A DNA stretch of 64,000 nt, from NCBI GenBank assembly GCA_963724985.1, contig CAVRWV010000016.1, positions 62,001-126,000 on the forward strand, in the 5' to 3' direction. The notes under the pieces were generated by a model. It ran no database searches and was not told the origin of the DNA. It worked only from the letters and a program-made list of their open reading frames with translations. A program made the position numbers and the translations under genes. The stretch comes from JAJPJE01 sp963724985 (lineage in GTDB: Bacteria > Acidobacteriota > Terriglobia > Terriglobales > Acidobacteriaceae). This document shows, piece after piece, positions 46,944-59,166 of this stretch. Each line of letters starts with the position of its first letter. Position 1 is the stretch's first letter.

Positions 46944-47699
46944 GTGCGCGTCCTATTCTTAAGCGATATTCACGCAAACCTGGAAGCATTGGAAGCCTGC
47001 CTGGCGGCGGCTCCGCCTCACGACGTCGTCGTTAATCTCGGCGATACGGTTGGCTATGGAGCGAACCCGAACGAAGTGATCGAGCGCGCCCGCGGGCTTG
47101 GCGACACGTTCGTGCGCGGCAACCATGACCGCGCCTGCGCCGGGCTCACCGACGTGCGCGGCTTCAACTACATTGCCGCAGCAGCGGCCATCTGGACCAA
47201 CCGCCAGCTCTCCCCCGACAATCTGGAGTGGCTGAAGAATCTGCCTCACGGGCCAGTCTCGTTGCCCGATCTTCCGAATGTGCAGATGGTTCACGGCTCG
47301 CCGCGCGACGAAGATGAATACCTGCTTCTGCCCGACGATGCCGCTGCTTCGGCGGCGCTCGCGCGAGCCCCGATCACATTCTTCGGACACACGCACATGC
47401 AGGGATGTTTCCGCATCACCGAAAAACAGCAGATCACGGTGCATCCGAAATATACTTCGCCGGAGAAGGCGGAACAGTGGCCGCTGGCACTGGAGAATGG
47501 CGGCGTCTACCTGATTAATCCGGGCTCGGTGGGCCAGCCTCGCGATGGCGATTGGCGGGCGGCGTTCGCGCTCTACGATTCCGAGGCGAAGAAAGTTACA
47601 TTCTTCCGCGTGCCTTATGATCTGGCGAGTGCACAGAAGAAAATCGTAGAAGCCAATTTGCCCGAGCGCCTGGCCAGCCGCCTGCAGTTCGGGCGATGA
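46944..47699 (+). CDS. calcineurin-like metallophosphoesterase
   Basis: A 251-residue binuclear metallophosphoesterase with all five metal motifs: LSDIHANLEAL, GDTVGYG, RGNHDRA, VHGSPRD and FFGHTHM. It resembles the YfcE/phosphodiesterase group that acts on small phosphodiesters or phosphomonoesters. The start is GTG 46944, 3 bp after the acetyltransferase stop. The stop overlaps the next ATG (ATGA), so translation is coupled. Confidence 0.93.
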   Translation: MRVLFLSDIHANLEALEACLAAAPPHDVVVNLGDTVGYGANPNEVIERARGLGDTFVRGNHDRACAGLTDVRGFNYIAAAAAIWTNRQLSPDNLEWLKNLPHGPVSLPDLPNVQMVHGSPRDEDEYLLLPDDAAASAALARAPITFFGHTHMQGCFRITEKQQITVHPKYTSPEKAEQWPLALENGGVYLINPGSVGQPRDGDWRAAFALYDSEAKKVTFFRVPYDLASAQKKIVEANLPERLASRLQFGR

Positions 47700-48511
47700 C
47701 GAACCTGAGTACAGGAGCCGTGTCGAATTCTTCAAAACCGCTCGATCGCCTCAGTTGGATCCGCTCCATCTTCCTGCTCGATCCGCTGATCTATCTGTAT
47801 ACGGTCGTGCTGGGAATTCTTTCGCTGCTGTCCTCATTCATCGATCGCGGCGGGCGTATTCAGCACGGATTCGCGCGGCTGTGGTCCTGGCTGATCCTGA
47901 AAACAATTCTGTCGCCAGTCGAGGTCATCGGGCTGGAGAACATCGATCGTTCACAGCCGGTGGTCTTTGCCGCGAATCACATTTCCGCGCTCGACATCCC
48001 GCTGATCTACGCGAGCCTGCCCGTACCGTTTCGAATTCTCGCCAAGAAAGAATTGTTCCGGTATCCGTTCATGGGATGGCATCTGAGCCGCTCCGGACAA
48101 ATTCCCGTGGACGACAAGGACGCGCGCTCCAATCTACGCAGCCTTGCCCGCGCCGGGGAAACGGTGAAAAGCGGAATGGATCTCATGGTCTTCCCCGAAG
48201 GTGGCCGTTCGCAGACCGGTCAGATTCGCCCATTCCTCAGTGGCGCGTTTTACGTGGCGATCAAAGCAGGTGTGCCGGTGATCCCCATGGCGATCGTGGG
48301 AACGTATGAGGTCCTGCCCATGAACACGTTTCACATACGACCGGGCAGGCTGCAACTGGTGATTGGCAAACCGATTCCGACCGCTGACTACTCTCCACGC
48401 GACATGGATAAACTCAGTCAACGCGTGCAGAAAGAAATTGAAGACATGTACTACGCGCGTTCGCGGGTGGCCGATCCGCGGAAACTGGAAGCGGCAATCG
48501 AGAAGCAATAG
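47696..48511 (+). CDS. 1-acyl-glycerol-3-phosphate acyltransferase (PlsC-like)
   Basis: A 271-residue membrane-bound acyltransferase of the PlsC/LPLAT family for phosphatidate synthesis. Catalytic box AANHISALDIPL (HX4D) near 92-100, VFPEGGRSQTG (box III) near 165-175 and VPVIPMAIVGTY (box IV) are present, with a hydrophobic N-terminal segment at about 28-46. It overlaps the metallophosphoesterase by 4 bp and ends the operon. Confidence 0.94.
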   Translation: MTNLSTGAVSNSSKPLDRLSWIRSIFLLDPLIYLYTVVLGILSLLSSFIDRGGRIQHGFARLWSWLILKTILSPVEVIGLENIDRSQPVVFAANHISALDIPLIYASLPVPFRILAKKELFRYPFMGWHLSRSGQIPVDDKDARSNLRSLARAGETVKSGMDLMVFPEGGRSQTGQIRPFLSGAFYVAIKAGVPVIPMAIVGTYEVLPMNTFHIRPGRLQLVIGKPIPTADYSPRDMDKLSQRVQKEIEDMYYARSRVADPRKLEAAIEKQ

Positions 48512-48535
48512 CCTGGCGGTTCTCGCTGTGCTTTT

Positions 48536-50326
48536 CTAGCCAGCTTGTGCCGAAAGTCCCACAGCCTCCAGGATCAAAATGAAGCGCGATTCGCTGCGCA
48601 ATGGATCCCATTTGGGATCGAGCAGGAAGGTCATGTGGACGTCTCGTTCCTCGCATCCCTTTTCCAGAAACTCGAACATCGTGTCTTTGTCCCCCAACCC
48701 CCAGTAATTCAGCGCCAGATTGAATGGAGGTACGTACCGGCTCTTCGCAAGCTGAATAAGCTCCTCAAGCTTTTCTTCGCTTGCGCTCTGCTTGCCAGAG
48801 CGAGCTAACACGTAACCAAGCAGTCCGATGGGCTCCGAGTTACCCGAAGACAACGCTCCCGCTTTCTCCAATTCGATAATCGCGCGGCCATAATCTCCGA
48901 TTTGTTCGTAAGCGCGCGCAAGGTTCAGATGGGAGATCCAGAAATCAGGTTCAAGGTCGAGCGCCTTAAGAGATTGCGAGATCGATTCCTGATTTCGTCG
49001 AGCATGATAGAGAAACTCGGCATGCAGCGTACTCAGAATCGGGGAGAGTGGATCGAGGCGGCACGCCCGTTGAATCTCTTCCAAAGCCAGCTCATGTTTA
49101 CCCCAATTCGAAAGACAGTGCGCGCGGAATAGTCGCGCGTGAGAATAGTTCGGATTCAGCTCAAGCGCGCGATCGTAGGCTGCTTTGGCTCCCTGCCAAT
49201 CCCACTCATGCCAGAATCGAATCGTCCCCAACGACGTATGTGCCTCCGTCAGAGAGTCATCTAGTTCGAGCGCTTTCTTCGCGGCTGCCTTCGCCTTCGG
49301 GAAGCATGCCTTCGGCGGCATATCGCTGGTGATTGGAAGAATAATGTAGCAGTCGGCGAGCCCCGCATAGGCCTCTGCGTACCCGGGACTGATCTCAATA
49401 GCTTCTTCGAAATACCGGATTGCCTTTTGTACTTCCGGGAGCTTTCGTCGTGCCCAGTGATAACGGCCACGCAGATAGGCGTCGTGCGCGTCAGCATTTT
49501 GCTCCCGACGGAAAACGACTTCCGACGCAGCTCCCGTTTTCAGCCGTAACTGCACCTGTTCGGCGATTGCGAGCGCGAGCTCGGCTTGCACTCCCAGAAC
49601 GCTATCCAGTTGTCGGTCATACGATTGTGCCCAGATGTGAATCTGGTCAGAAACACGTATTAATTGTGCCGTGATTCGTACTTTGTCTCGCTCGCGTCTC
49701 GCGCTTCCCTCGAGTACGTAGTCGACCGCAAGCTCCTTGCCGATTTCGCTGACGGTCTTCTTAGTATGCTTGTAGGTCATTGCCGAGGTTCGCGCGATAA
49801 CACCCATCCGATCTGGACTAACCTTTCCAAGGCTGGCAATCGTCTCTTCTGTGAGGCCGTCGCTGAAATATTCCTGATCGGGATCCTGGCTCAGGTTTTC
49901 GAATGGGAGCACAGCTAGCATTAGCGGCAGCCTGTCGTGGCCTACAGTGAACCTTTCACGAGGTGGAGTTACCTGCTCGACCACTGCGGCGAAGCGGTAT
50001 CCCTTGCCGGGCACGGTGTGGATCAGAGTTGGAGTAGCGGAGTCATCTCCCAGCGCTTTTCGAAGCTTGCGGATTGCAGTATTGATGCTGTTGTCGGTAT
50101 CAACGAAGACTTCGACTCCCCAGATATGCTTGATGATCTGTTCGCGAGTGACCAGTTGCCCGTGTCGGTCAATCAGCAGACAGAGCAATTCCATGGGTAT
50201 CCGCTCCAGCTTGAGTAGATTCCCACCCTTCAGCAATTCGTAAGCCTGCACATCGAGTTCAAAGTCGCCGAACCGTACTGCCATATCAAGGTCGCCTATT
50301 GTATCGGCGAGTCGGTCCGAATTCAT
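48536..50326 (-). CDS. CadC-type winged-helix regulator with TPR domain
   Basis: A 596-residue cytosolic regulator. An OmpR/PhoB-type winged helix at about 16-112 (VRFGDFELDVQAYELLKGG, HIWGVEVFVDTDNSINTAIRKLRKALGDD, TVPGKGYRF) is followed by a TolB/adenylate-cyclase-associated domain (VLPFENLSQDPDQEYFSDGLTEE, VDYVLEGSARRERDKVRI) at about 130-270. TPR units follow to the C-terminus. This order is frequent in Acidobacteriota. No membrane segment is present, unlike CadC. Target genes are unknown. The start may be 50326 or the ATG for MAVRFGDF. Confidence 0.9.
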   Translation of the reverse strand: MNSDRLADTIGDLDMAVRFGDFELDVQAYELLKGGNLLKLERIPMELLCLLIDRHGQLVTREQIIKHIWGVEVFVDTDNSINTAIRKLRKALGDDSATPTLIHTVPGKGYRFAAVVEQVTPPRERFTVGHDRLPLMLAVLPFENLSQDPDQEYFSDGLTEETIASLGKVSPDRMGVIARTSAMTYKHTKKTVSEIGKELAVDYVLEGSARRERDKVRITAQLIRVSDQIHIWAQSYDRQLDSVLGVQAELALAIAEQVQLRLKTGAASEVVFRREQNADAHDAYLRGRYHWARRKLPEVQKAIRYFEEAIEISPGYAEAYAGLADCYIILPITSDMPPKACFPKAKAAAKKALELDDSLTEAHTSLGTIRFWHEWDWQGAKAAYDRALELNPNYSHARLFRAHCLSNWGKHELALEEIQRACRLDPLSPILSTLHAEFLYHARRNQESISQSLKALDLEPDFWISHLNLARAYEQIGDYGRAIIELEKAGALSSGNSEPIGLLGYVLARSGKQSASEEKLEELIQLAKSRYVPPFNLALNYWGLGDKDTMFEFLEKGCEERDVHMTFLLDPKWDPLRSESRFILILEAVGLSAQAG

Positions 50327-50427
50327 TCGGAATTAAGGATTTCTACAGGTGCGCTCCATTGTCGCGCGGCAACCGCTGCCCGAACATGGCGGGAGGACGG
50401 CATCTTCTACGCCGTGGTGAGGATACG

Positions 50428-50889
50428 ATGAGAAAACTAGCGACCATTTTGCTTGTTGTGAGTGGGTTAGCGGCCGGCACGGCCTATGCCCAAACCAATT
50501 CGCCTGCCTGCAACGATCACCTGATTGTAGGGACATACAGCTTTACGGTGGAAGGAGAGAAGCTCGCCGGTCCGCCCGGAACGCCAATCGGTCCAATGAA
50601 AGGTGTTGCTATGACAACCTTCAGCGCCGACGGTAAGCTGACGCAAATCGATACGGTCACTGTTAACGGGCAAGTGGTTGCTGATTTTACTCACCCGTTG
50701 GCGACCGGCAGCTACGTGGTCAATCCTAACTGCACGGGGACGTTCACCATCGATTTCACCGATGGCCGACCCACGGTAACAACTAATTTCGTGATTGCAT
50801 TGAATGGCCTTGAGATTGACACGGTCGTCGTAGCGCCACCCGGAGTTCTGTCGGTGCGCAGTATCGGGAAGAAGCGTCTGGGCTGGTAG
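50428..50889 (+). CDS. exported beta-rich protein, unknown function
   Basis: A 153-residue exported protein: signal peptide MRKLATILLVVSGLAAGTAYAQ, then a single beta-rich domain with GTYSFTVEGEKL, FSADGKLTQIDTVTVNG, GSYVVNPNCTGTFTIDF. The pattern (G-x-Y-S-F plus conserved Cys) recurs in small exported proteins of Acidobacteriota, function unknown. ATG 50428 places the signal correctly. Divergent from the TPR regulator. Confidence 0.75.
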   Translation: MRKLATILLVVSGLAAGTAYAQTNSPACNDHLIVGTYSFTVEGEKLAGPPGTPIGPMKGVAMTTFSADGKLTQIDTVTVNGQVVADFTHPLATGSYVVNPNCTGTFTIDFTDGRPTVTTNFVIALNGLEIDTVVVAPPGVLSVRSIGKKRLGW

Positions 50890-51015
50890 AACTTGAACTT
50901 CCGGGCCCCGTCCCCATCTGTGGATGTTGATGGGGCCTGACCTTCCCATTGGCATTCCTCTGCGTGTGCAGGGAACTCTGAGATCAGATAATCTGATAGC
51001 ACTAGTTTCTGGCAT

Positions 51016-51501
51016 GTGGGGGAACGCGTGGGAAATTCAGCTTTGCGACGGCCGTCACCGGTGGAGGCGGCTCGAGCCAACGATGAAGTGGAGCGCGCTT
51101 CGACTTCCAAAGTGGCCGGCACGCTGCTCAGTTGGGGATCGCTCGTGCTGGCAGCCGCCGAGAGCCTGTGTGTCGCGGCGGTTGGCCTCAGTGGATTTCG
51201 TGTCCTGCTCGGCATGTCCTCGTTGATCGCTGCCACCGCCGGAGGTCCCGCACACGGCTGGCACCGCAATGGGCTACGCATACCGTTCCTGGTTGTGGGA
51301 GGTGTGTTTGCCGCCGTCAATCTCATGCTGTTGTGGAATGAAGATCGTCTACGCAAAAATCCTGCTGCCGCGTGGAGAATCCGTCCACTCACGAAGGAGC
51401 AGAAGCGTCGCCGCATGATTCAGCTGGTGACTTCGATTCTGGCGCTGCTATTGATCGCCGCCGAAGTGATCACCCATCCGTGGTTTCATCACGAAATGTA
51501 G
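51016..51501 (+). CDS. small multi-pass membrane protein, unknown function
   Basis: A 161-residue protein with about four hydrophobic segments (34-55, 60-76, 88-106, 135-153) and charged ends. The start is a GTG at 51016, not strongly supported. No family was recognised. It lies between the exported beta protein and a broken outer-membrane protein gene. Confidence 0.55.
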   Translation: MGERVGNSALRRPSPVEAARANDEVERASTSKVAGTLLSWGSLVLAAAESLCVAAVGLSGFRVLLGMSSLIAATAGGPAHGWHRNGLRIPFLVVGGVFAAVNLMLLWNEDRLRKNPAAAWRIRPLTKEQKRRRMIQLVTSILALLLIAAEVITHPWFHHEM

Positions 51502-51726
51502 GAATAGTCGTCAGGTGCTCGTTACGAGTTGACTGATTTTCGACGCGCAGCCTCGCGGAAAATATTCGTTACACCGAGGCCTCGAAATCCCCAAGCACAA
51601 CTCCGAATTTTCATCGATCGCGTCATCGGGACTGGATGAGAGCTCCCGATCAAATGGAAATTCACCTGCCGACTAGAAGTTCTCTCAGTGTCCAACCCTG
51701 GATGAGTCTAGTAAATCTCGTGATGG

Positions 51727-53198
51727 ATGTTTGGAGACCTACGGTCGCTGGCGGGCATTGTTTTTCTCTTCTCCGGGCTTTGCTCGATAACTATGCCATG
51801 CCTGGGTCAGCAGCATCTCGCAACGCGCCGTTCTGACGAGAGCTCGCAGTTGCAGATTCCTTTACTGCTGGACGGTGTTCCCGACCTGATTGCGGACCGT
51901 TCATCAACCGCCAACAACTACCCAAGCTTTATCGTCGCGACAAAGAACGAACGGATTGCTCCGCGACCGTCGGTGGATTGGAAAGGGCTTAGTAAGGATT
52001 CCCTGCAATTCCTCGTCCTCATGAACGGCTTTCGCATTGCGACCGAGCCAGGTACTCGCGCTGGGTTGCAGAATCCGTTCTTCTCTGGATATTTCAAAGC
52101 GGTGAGCAACATGCACGGCTGGGATGATGGGGATCCGTTTTACGTGAACTATGTCGGACACCCGATTCAAGGCTCCGTCTCGACTTTCATTTGGACCGCC
52201 CGCGACGGGGAATATGCGCACGAGCACATTGGCTGGAATAGCGGCTATGTGAAATCAAAATTGAGAGCAGGCGCGTACGCTTACGTGCTCAGCGTCAGCT
52301 TTGAACTCGGCCCTCTGAGCGAAGCCTCGCTTGGCCAGATCCAGCGATACCACCCCGCGAATGGCTTTGTCGATCATGTGGTTACGCCCACGGTAGGTCT
52401 GATGTGGTCGGTACTGGAAGATGAGATTGATAATTCGCTGGTCCGGCACATCGAAGAGAGTACCGATAACAGGGACGTGAAAATACTGGCGCGCACCTTC
52501 CTGAATCCGTCGCGATCCTTTGCAAACCTCATGGGCCGCAGGCGTCCTTGGGAGCGTACCAATCGGCCCGGGCCGAGAGAGTACAACTCGTTCGTCTATT
52601 TCAGTCCCATAGAAAAGAAACAGGTGTCGCCTCCTCCGGGCGTCGCTCCGTTCCAGTTCACCATGCACTTCGAAGAGCGAACGTATTTCGGTAAGAACGC
52701 TTCCGACCCGTGTATCGGCGGCGGAGCTGAACTTGGCTTTCGAGTCGCAGATAACTGGCAAGTGGTAGGCGAAGTAACCGGATGTAAGCAGACAGGAATG
52801 CCGCCGAACTTCAGTGGCGATTCACTTACCTATGCGATCGGGCCACAATGGACTGGCCGTCTCTCGTCCCGTTGGGTGACGCACACGCGAGTGCTGGTCG
52901 GCGGAAATAAAGTGACCCAGGAGCAGCTCTTCCCGGATATCAAGGCCGAACTTCAGCAGGAGTACAAGAACCAGCACAATATTTTCCCCCGCTCGCGGAC
53001 CAATATATTCACGACTATGACAACAACGCGTTCGCCGTCAGTACCGGCGCAGGTTTCGATTACAAGTTGAACAAGGCCTTGCTGTTTCGCTCGTCATTGG
53101 ACTACTCGCATACGTGGAATCACGCGATCAATGGCGTGAACTATCGTGATTCGTTGCAGTTCTCATCCGGCCTGGTACTGAACATGGGGACGTGGTGA
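51727..53198 (+). pseudogene. outer-membrane beta-barrel protein, frameshifted near C-terminus
   Basis: The first frame (51727-53070) encodes most of an exported protein, with a signal-like LAGIVFLFSGLCSITMPCLGQ. In the second half, CIGGGAELGFRVADNWQVVGEVTG begins barrel strands. Restoring one base in the TTTTCCCCC run at about 52983-52990 continues the protein as FPPLADQYIHDYDNNAFAV and GFDYKLNKALLFRSSLDYSHTW, ending LVLNMGTW at 53198 with the terminal aromatic residue typical of barrels. Restored length is 490. The homopolymer makes a sequencing deletion plausible. Confidence 0.75.
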
Positions 53199-53219
53199 GG
53201 AAGCGGGAAACAAGAAACA

Positions 53220-53291
53220 AGCCACGGATCTCACGGACAATCACAGATCTTTATTAGAAAGAATCCGTGAAAATCCGTACGATCCGTGGCT
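53220..53291. terminator. nested hairpin between convergent genes
   Basis: AGCCACGGATC (53220-53230) pairs exactly with GATCCGTGGCT (53281-53291), and inside it TCACGGA (53231-53237) pairs with TCCGTGA (53264-53270). It probably serves both the barrel gene and gyrA. Confidence 0.7.
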
Positions 53292-53301
53292 GATGTTTCC
53301 C

Positions 53302-55917
<2,616 letters not shown>

Positions 55918-56081
55918 AGAAAAGAAGCTCTCGGCTTTCAGCGATTAGCTGTCAGCTACTCCGTAATTCAGCTCTAGATCGGCGCACAATTCGGGTAAAC
56001 CGGGTGGCTTTCTCAGGAGCCGGTTAGATTGTCGTAAATGCTTGCATTTACAGGAATTTATGCGCCGGAAGAGCAACTACA

Positions 56082-56097
56082 ATTATAGCATTTGGGA
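56082..56097 (-). promoter_or_regulatory. extended -10 promoter upstream of gyrA
   Basis: On the minus strand TGCTATAAT has a consensus -10 (plus 56082-56087) with a TGn extension. No good -35 is present, in line with an extended -10 promoter. The leader to gyrA would be about 155 nt. Confidence 0.5.
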
Positions 56098-56186
56098 CGG
56101 CAAAATTGGACTATGCCACCGGCTGCTTTCGCTGATTCCGTGGGGTCATAAATGGCTCAGGCGCAACAGCTTACGACGCAGCTACT

Positions 56187-56756
56187 TCAGCTCACAGGTT
56201 GAATGTCGAGAGTGACAGAGACCTCTTGTTTTTCGTCGTTCACTTGGGTAATCGGGACAATGCCGATGTTCCGGTACCCGCGTGATCGGTAGTACTGCCG
56301 CAGGTTCGACAGCGTTTGTCGTAGCTCCTGTATGTTGAGGATCTTTCCGGATTGCGCCATGATCAGCGGTGCGAGGTCCGTTTTTGAAAGACCGGGGACG
56401 ACGGTGAATTTCAATTCCAGGTTGCCAAGTCGATACTGCAAGCCGGGTTCGACAACAACATTCGCATCTACCTTGCCCGCGCTTTTGGAAGGCTTGACTC
56501 TCGGTTCCAGAACCGCAGCTTTGAAATAGCCCCTCTGCTGGAATTGATCGCGAACACGTTCCTCGATACAGCCGGCTGCGTTTGTAGTTACACAAGGCTT
56601 GCCTTCGACTTCTTTGACGATTTGATTCAACTCCTGCTCGCTGATGCCAGGTGTGTCGACGATTGCGATGTGTCCGATTGTGACCGGCGGCTGCGCTTGC
56701 GAAAACACCCACGTGGACAGCAGCAAGATTGTAATCGTGAGGCCGTAAGGTTTCAT
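56187..56756 (-). CDS. orphan exported POTRA-domain protein
   Basis: A 189-residue exported protein with a signal peptide (LTITILLLSTWVFSQAQ) and two POTRA-like modules, at about 22-100 and 105-187. IGHIAIVDTPGISEQELNQIV, RVRDQFQQRGYFKAAVLEP, LKFTVVPGLSKTDLAPLI and LRQYYRSRGYRNIGIV show the beta-alpha-alpha-beta pattern. POTRA domains normally precede an Omp85 barrel, but the gene stops after the second module. It may assist a barrel assembly machine from the periplasm (inference). Confidence 0.75.
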   Translation of the reverse strand: MKPYGLTITILLLSTWVFSQAQPPVTIGHIAIVDTPGISEQELNQIVKEVEGKPCVTTNAAGCIEERVRDQFQQRGYFKAAVLEPRVKPSKSAGKVDANVVVEPGLQYRLGNLELKFTVVPGLSKTDLAPLIMAQSGKILNIQELRQTLSNLRQYYRSRGYRNIGIVPITQVNDEKQEVSVTLDIQPVS

Positions 56757-56773
56757 CGCAAACCTCCACGAAG

Positions 56774-58408
56774 TTAGAGGTCCTCTATTTGGAGCTTGGC
56801 ATCAGAGTTTGTCCACGCAGCCTCGAATTGCCGCTGAACCCACTGAGCATCGGCTGTTCGGCCCTGTGCCTTCAGGCTCTCCATCAATCCGAAGAGCGAA
56901 CGCGGATTGCGCGGATGACGATCGAGGTCAGCTCGAAACACCTTCTCAGCGGCAACCGGGTCGCCTGCCTGCAACAGCATGCCGCCTAAGGTCTCGCGCA
57001 CCGGTGCGATCCAATCGGGAGGTTCGTTGTAGTCCATCGCGTCCTCCAGTTCCAACGCCTGGTTCAGATGAGCGATCGCCTCAGCATTCTTCTTTTGCGA
57101 AAGGGCAATCTTGGCTTCGATGATGTATACGGACATGACTGGAATACGTTCGGCGTTTCCGGTACCCACAGTATTTGTCGGTATCTTGCTCATCTCAGGT
57201 GTGAGTCGCTTGATCTCGTCAATCTCCATTTGCGCTTCTTTGACCTGGCTCTTGCTCGCATACGCCATTCCGCGCGCGTAATGCCAAATGCCGGCGCTCA
57301 CGACATGCTTCGGATTCGCCGTTGGTTGTTGCAGGATCTCGTCCCACTGGCGAAAGCGCACCATGATCAGCGGAGTCATCGATGCGAAGAAGTCGAGCAT
57401 CGGCATTTCATCGACCTGCGGCGACACGTGATCGCTGAGCTTGCGTGCGGCTCCGAGCGCAGCGGCATAGTCGCCCATCGTCGCGTTCTCCACCGCGATG
57501 AAGTGCAGGTTATGCGAGTAGTACATCATCGGATAAACGCCCTGCACACCCGTGGCCTTGATGTAGGCTTCATCGGCCGACGCAGCTTTAACGTTTGTCG
57601 CTGCAGACGCGGCGTGATCGCCGGTGCGGATGTAGATATGAGCGGGCATATGGACGAGGTGACCGGAGGCAGGCGCCAGACCAGCAAGCCGCTCCGCACT
57701 CGGCAGCGCGCGCTCGGGATGCGCCGAGGCTTCCACCGCGTGGATGTAGAAGTGGTTCGCGCCAAGATGTGTAGGATCGCGCCGCAGCACCGATTCCAGC
57801 GTCGAGATGATTTCCTCGGTTCCAGGCGCCGGGGTACCGTCTTTGTTCCAGAGCTTCCAAGGATGAAGATTCATGCCGCTCTCGGCGAAGATCGTTGCCG
57901 CATCCAGATCGTCCGGATACTTGCGCGACAGATCGCGCATTGCGTTGTTGTAGTCGACTGCGAGCTTCTGGTAATCGGGATTTGGCTGGTTGCTGTAGCG
58001 TTTGGCGAGAGCCTGAATGTAATCACGCTCGATCTCAGATGCGTTCGTCGAAAGCGAGATGGCTTTCTGGATCGCTTCATAGGCATGCTGTTCGTGCTCG
58101 GGATCGACCGGCATGTTGTAGTTCGGACCGATCACATACGCCACGCCCCACCACGCCATCGCCATCTTCGGATCGAGCTCGGCAGCACGTCGAAACGAGC
58201 GCTCGGCTTCGTCGTGATTGAAGCCATAGCTGAGCACCAGGCCCTGATCGAAGAACTTCTGCGCCTCCGGATTTGCGGTCGCGACCGGATGATGATGATC
58301 TCCGAATCCGGGCATGAGCTTTTCGGGAGTTGCAGGCTGTGACTGGGCTGCTGCCAGCAGAGAAAAAGCCAACGAGAACGCAAGAACAGAAGCGCGGAAA
58401 GTTGCCAT
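56774..58408 (-). CDS. exported TPR-repeat protein
   Basis: A 544-residue exported protein with signal peptide (SVLAFSLAFSLLAAAQ), then FGDHHHPVATANPEAQKFFDQGLVLSYGFNHDEAERSF, the start typical of a widespread TPR family. TPR-like helices cover nearly the whole chain. Conserved histidines (HFYIHAVEASAHPERAL, HLVHMPAHIYIRTGDH) may hold metal. Function unknown. ATG 58408 gives the N-terminal signal. Divergent from ruvA. Confidence 0.85.
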   Translation of the reverse strand: MATFRASVLAFSLAFSLLAAAQSQPATPEKLMPGFGDHHHPVATANPEAQKFFDQGLVLSYGFNHDEAERSFRRAAELDPKMAMAWWGVAYVIGPNYNMPVDPEHEQHAYEAIQKAISLSTNASEIERDYIQALAKRYSNQPNPDYQKLAVDYNNAMRDLSRKYPDDLDAATIFAESGMNLHPWKLWNKDGTPAPGTEEIISTLESVLRRDPTHLGANHFYIHAVEASAHPERALPSAERLAGLAPASGHLVHMPAHIYIRTGDHAASAATNVKAASADEAYIKATGVQGVYPMMYYSHNLHFIAVENATMGDYAAALGAARKLSDHVSPQVDEMPMLDFFASMTPLIMVRFRQWDEILQQPTANPKHVVSAGIWHYARGMAYASKSQVKEAQMEIDEIKRLTPEMSKIPTNTVGTGNAERIPVMSVYIIEAKIALSQKKNAEAIAHLNQALELEDAMDYNEPPDWIAPVRETLGGMLLQAGDPVAAEKVFRADLDRHPRNPRSLFGLMESLKAQGRTADAQWVQRQFEAAWTNSDAKLQIEDL

Positions 58409-58517
58409 AACACCCCCACCCCAAGGATTGCGCGCAATGTACACCCGGCCCCGATTCCTTTTCAAGCGGCTGAACATTTCGCTCGGGAGCTTTGCGAGTC
58501 GAGTAGAATCGCCTTCA

Positions 58518-59105
58518 ATGATTGCTCATCTTCGCGGACGTCTCATCGCCAAGCATCCGAATCAGGCCATCGTTGAGACTGGCGGCGTCGGCTACGACGT
58601 TGTCATCAGCGTCCCGACATTCTCCGAGCTGCCGGGCATCGGAGGCGAGGTCGCGCTGCATATTCACACGCACGTGCGCGAAGATCAGATTGCGTTGTTC
58701 GGATTCGTGCGTCCCGAAGAAAAGCAGCTGTTCGAGAAGCTGCTGAACGTAAGCGGCATCGGACCGAAACTGGCGATCACCATTCTAAGCGGCATGGCTG
58801 CCCCCGATATGGTGGCGGCAATCAAGGGAAACGATGTCGCCAAGCTCACGCGGATTCCTGGCATCGGCAAGAAAACCGCCGAGCGCATGGTGCTCGAACT
58901 GCGCGACAAGCTGGAGAATTTCGGCGCCACCCCAAGCACGCCACCCGCGTCTCCGGTGGAAGAAGACGTGCTTTCGGCGCTGATGAACCTCGGCTATCAG
59001 CGTCCAGCAGCGGAGCGCGCCCTAGCGATCGCAGGGAAGAATGGCGGAGCAGCGGGCGAGTTCGACGCGCTGTTCCGCGAAGCGCTGACGGCGTTGTCGA
59101 AGTGA
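58518..59105 (+). CDS. ruvA: Holliday junction branch migration protein RuvA
   Basis: RuvA binds Holliday junctions and loads RuvB. The 195-residue protein has the N-terminal OB fold (MIAHLRGRLIAKHPNQAIVETGGVGYDV), two helix-hairpin-helix motifs (LNVSGIGPKLAITILSG and LTRIPGIGKKTAERMVLELRD) and the C-terminal RuvB-contact domain (VEEDVLSALMNLGYQRPAAERA). ruvB and ruvC are absent nearby. Confidence 0.97.
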   Translation: MIAHLRGRLIAKHPNQAIVETGGVGYDVVISVPTFSELPGIGGEVALHIHTHVREDQIALFGFVRPEEKQLFEKLLNVSGIGPKLAITILSGMAAPDMVAAIKGNDVAKLTRIPGIGKKTAERMVLELRDKLENFGATPSTPPASPVEEDVLSALMNLGYQRPAAERALAIAGKNGGAAGEFDALFREALTALSK

Positions 59106-59166
59106 GTATCACTCGTAGGCCCGTCAACACTCCGATTTGTCACAGCCAGTTGGTTCGATCGCATCT

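Noticed and set aside
56182..56769. Second, overlapping frame at the POTRA gene
   Set aside because: It shares the interval but has no signal peptide or domain pattern, while the 56187-56756 frame shows both.
57068..58342. 424-residue open frame antisense to the large TPR gene
   Set aside because: Lies within the TPR gene and merges into the ruvA upstream region; composition is typical of a complement.
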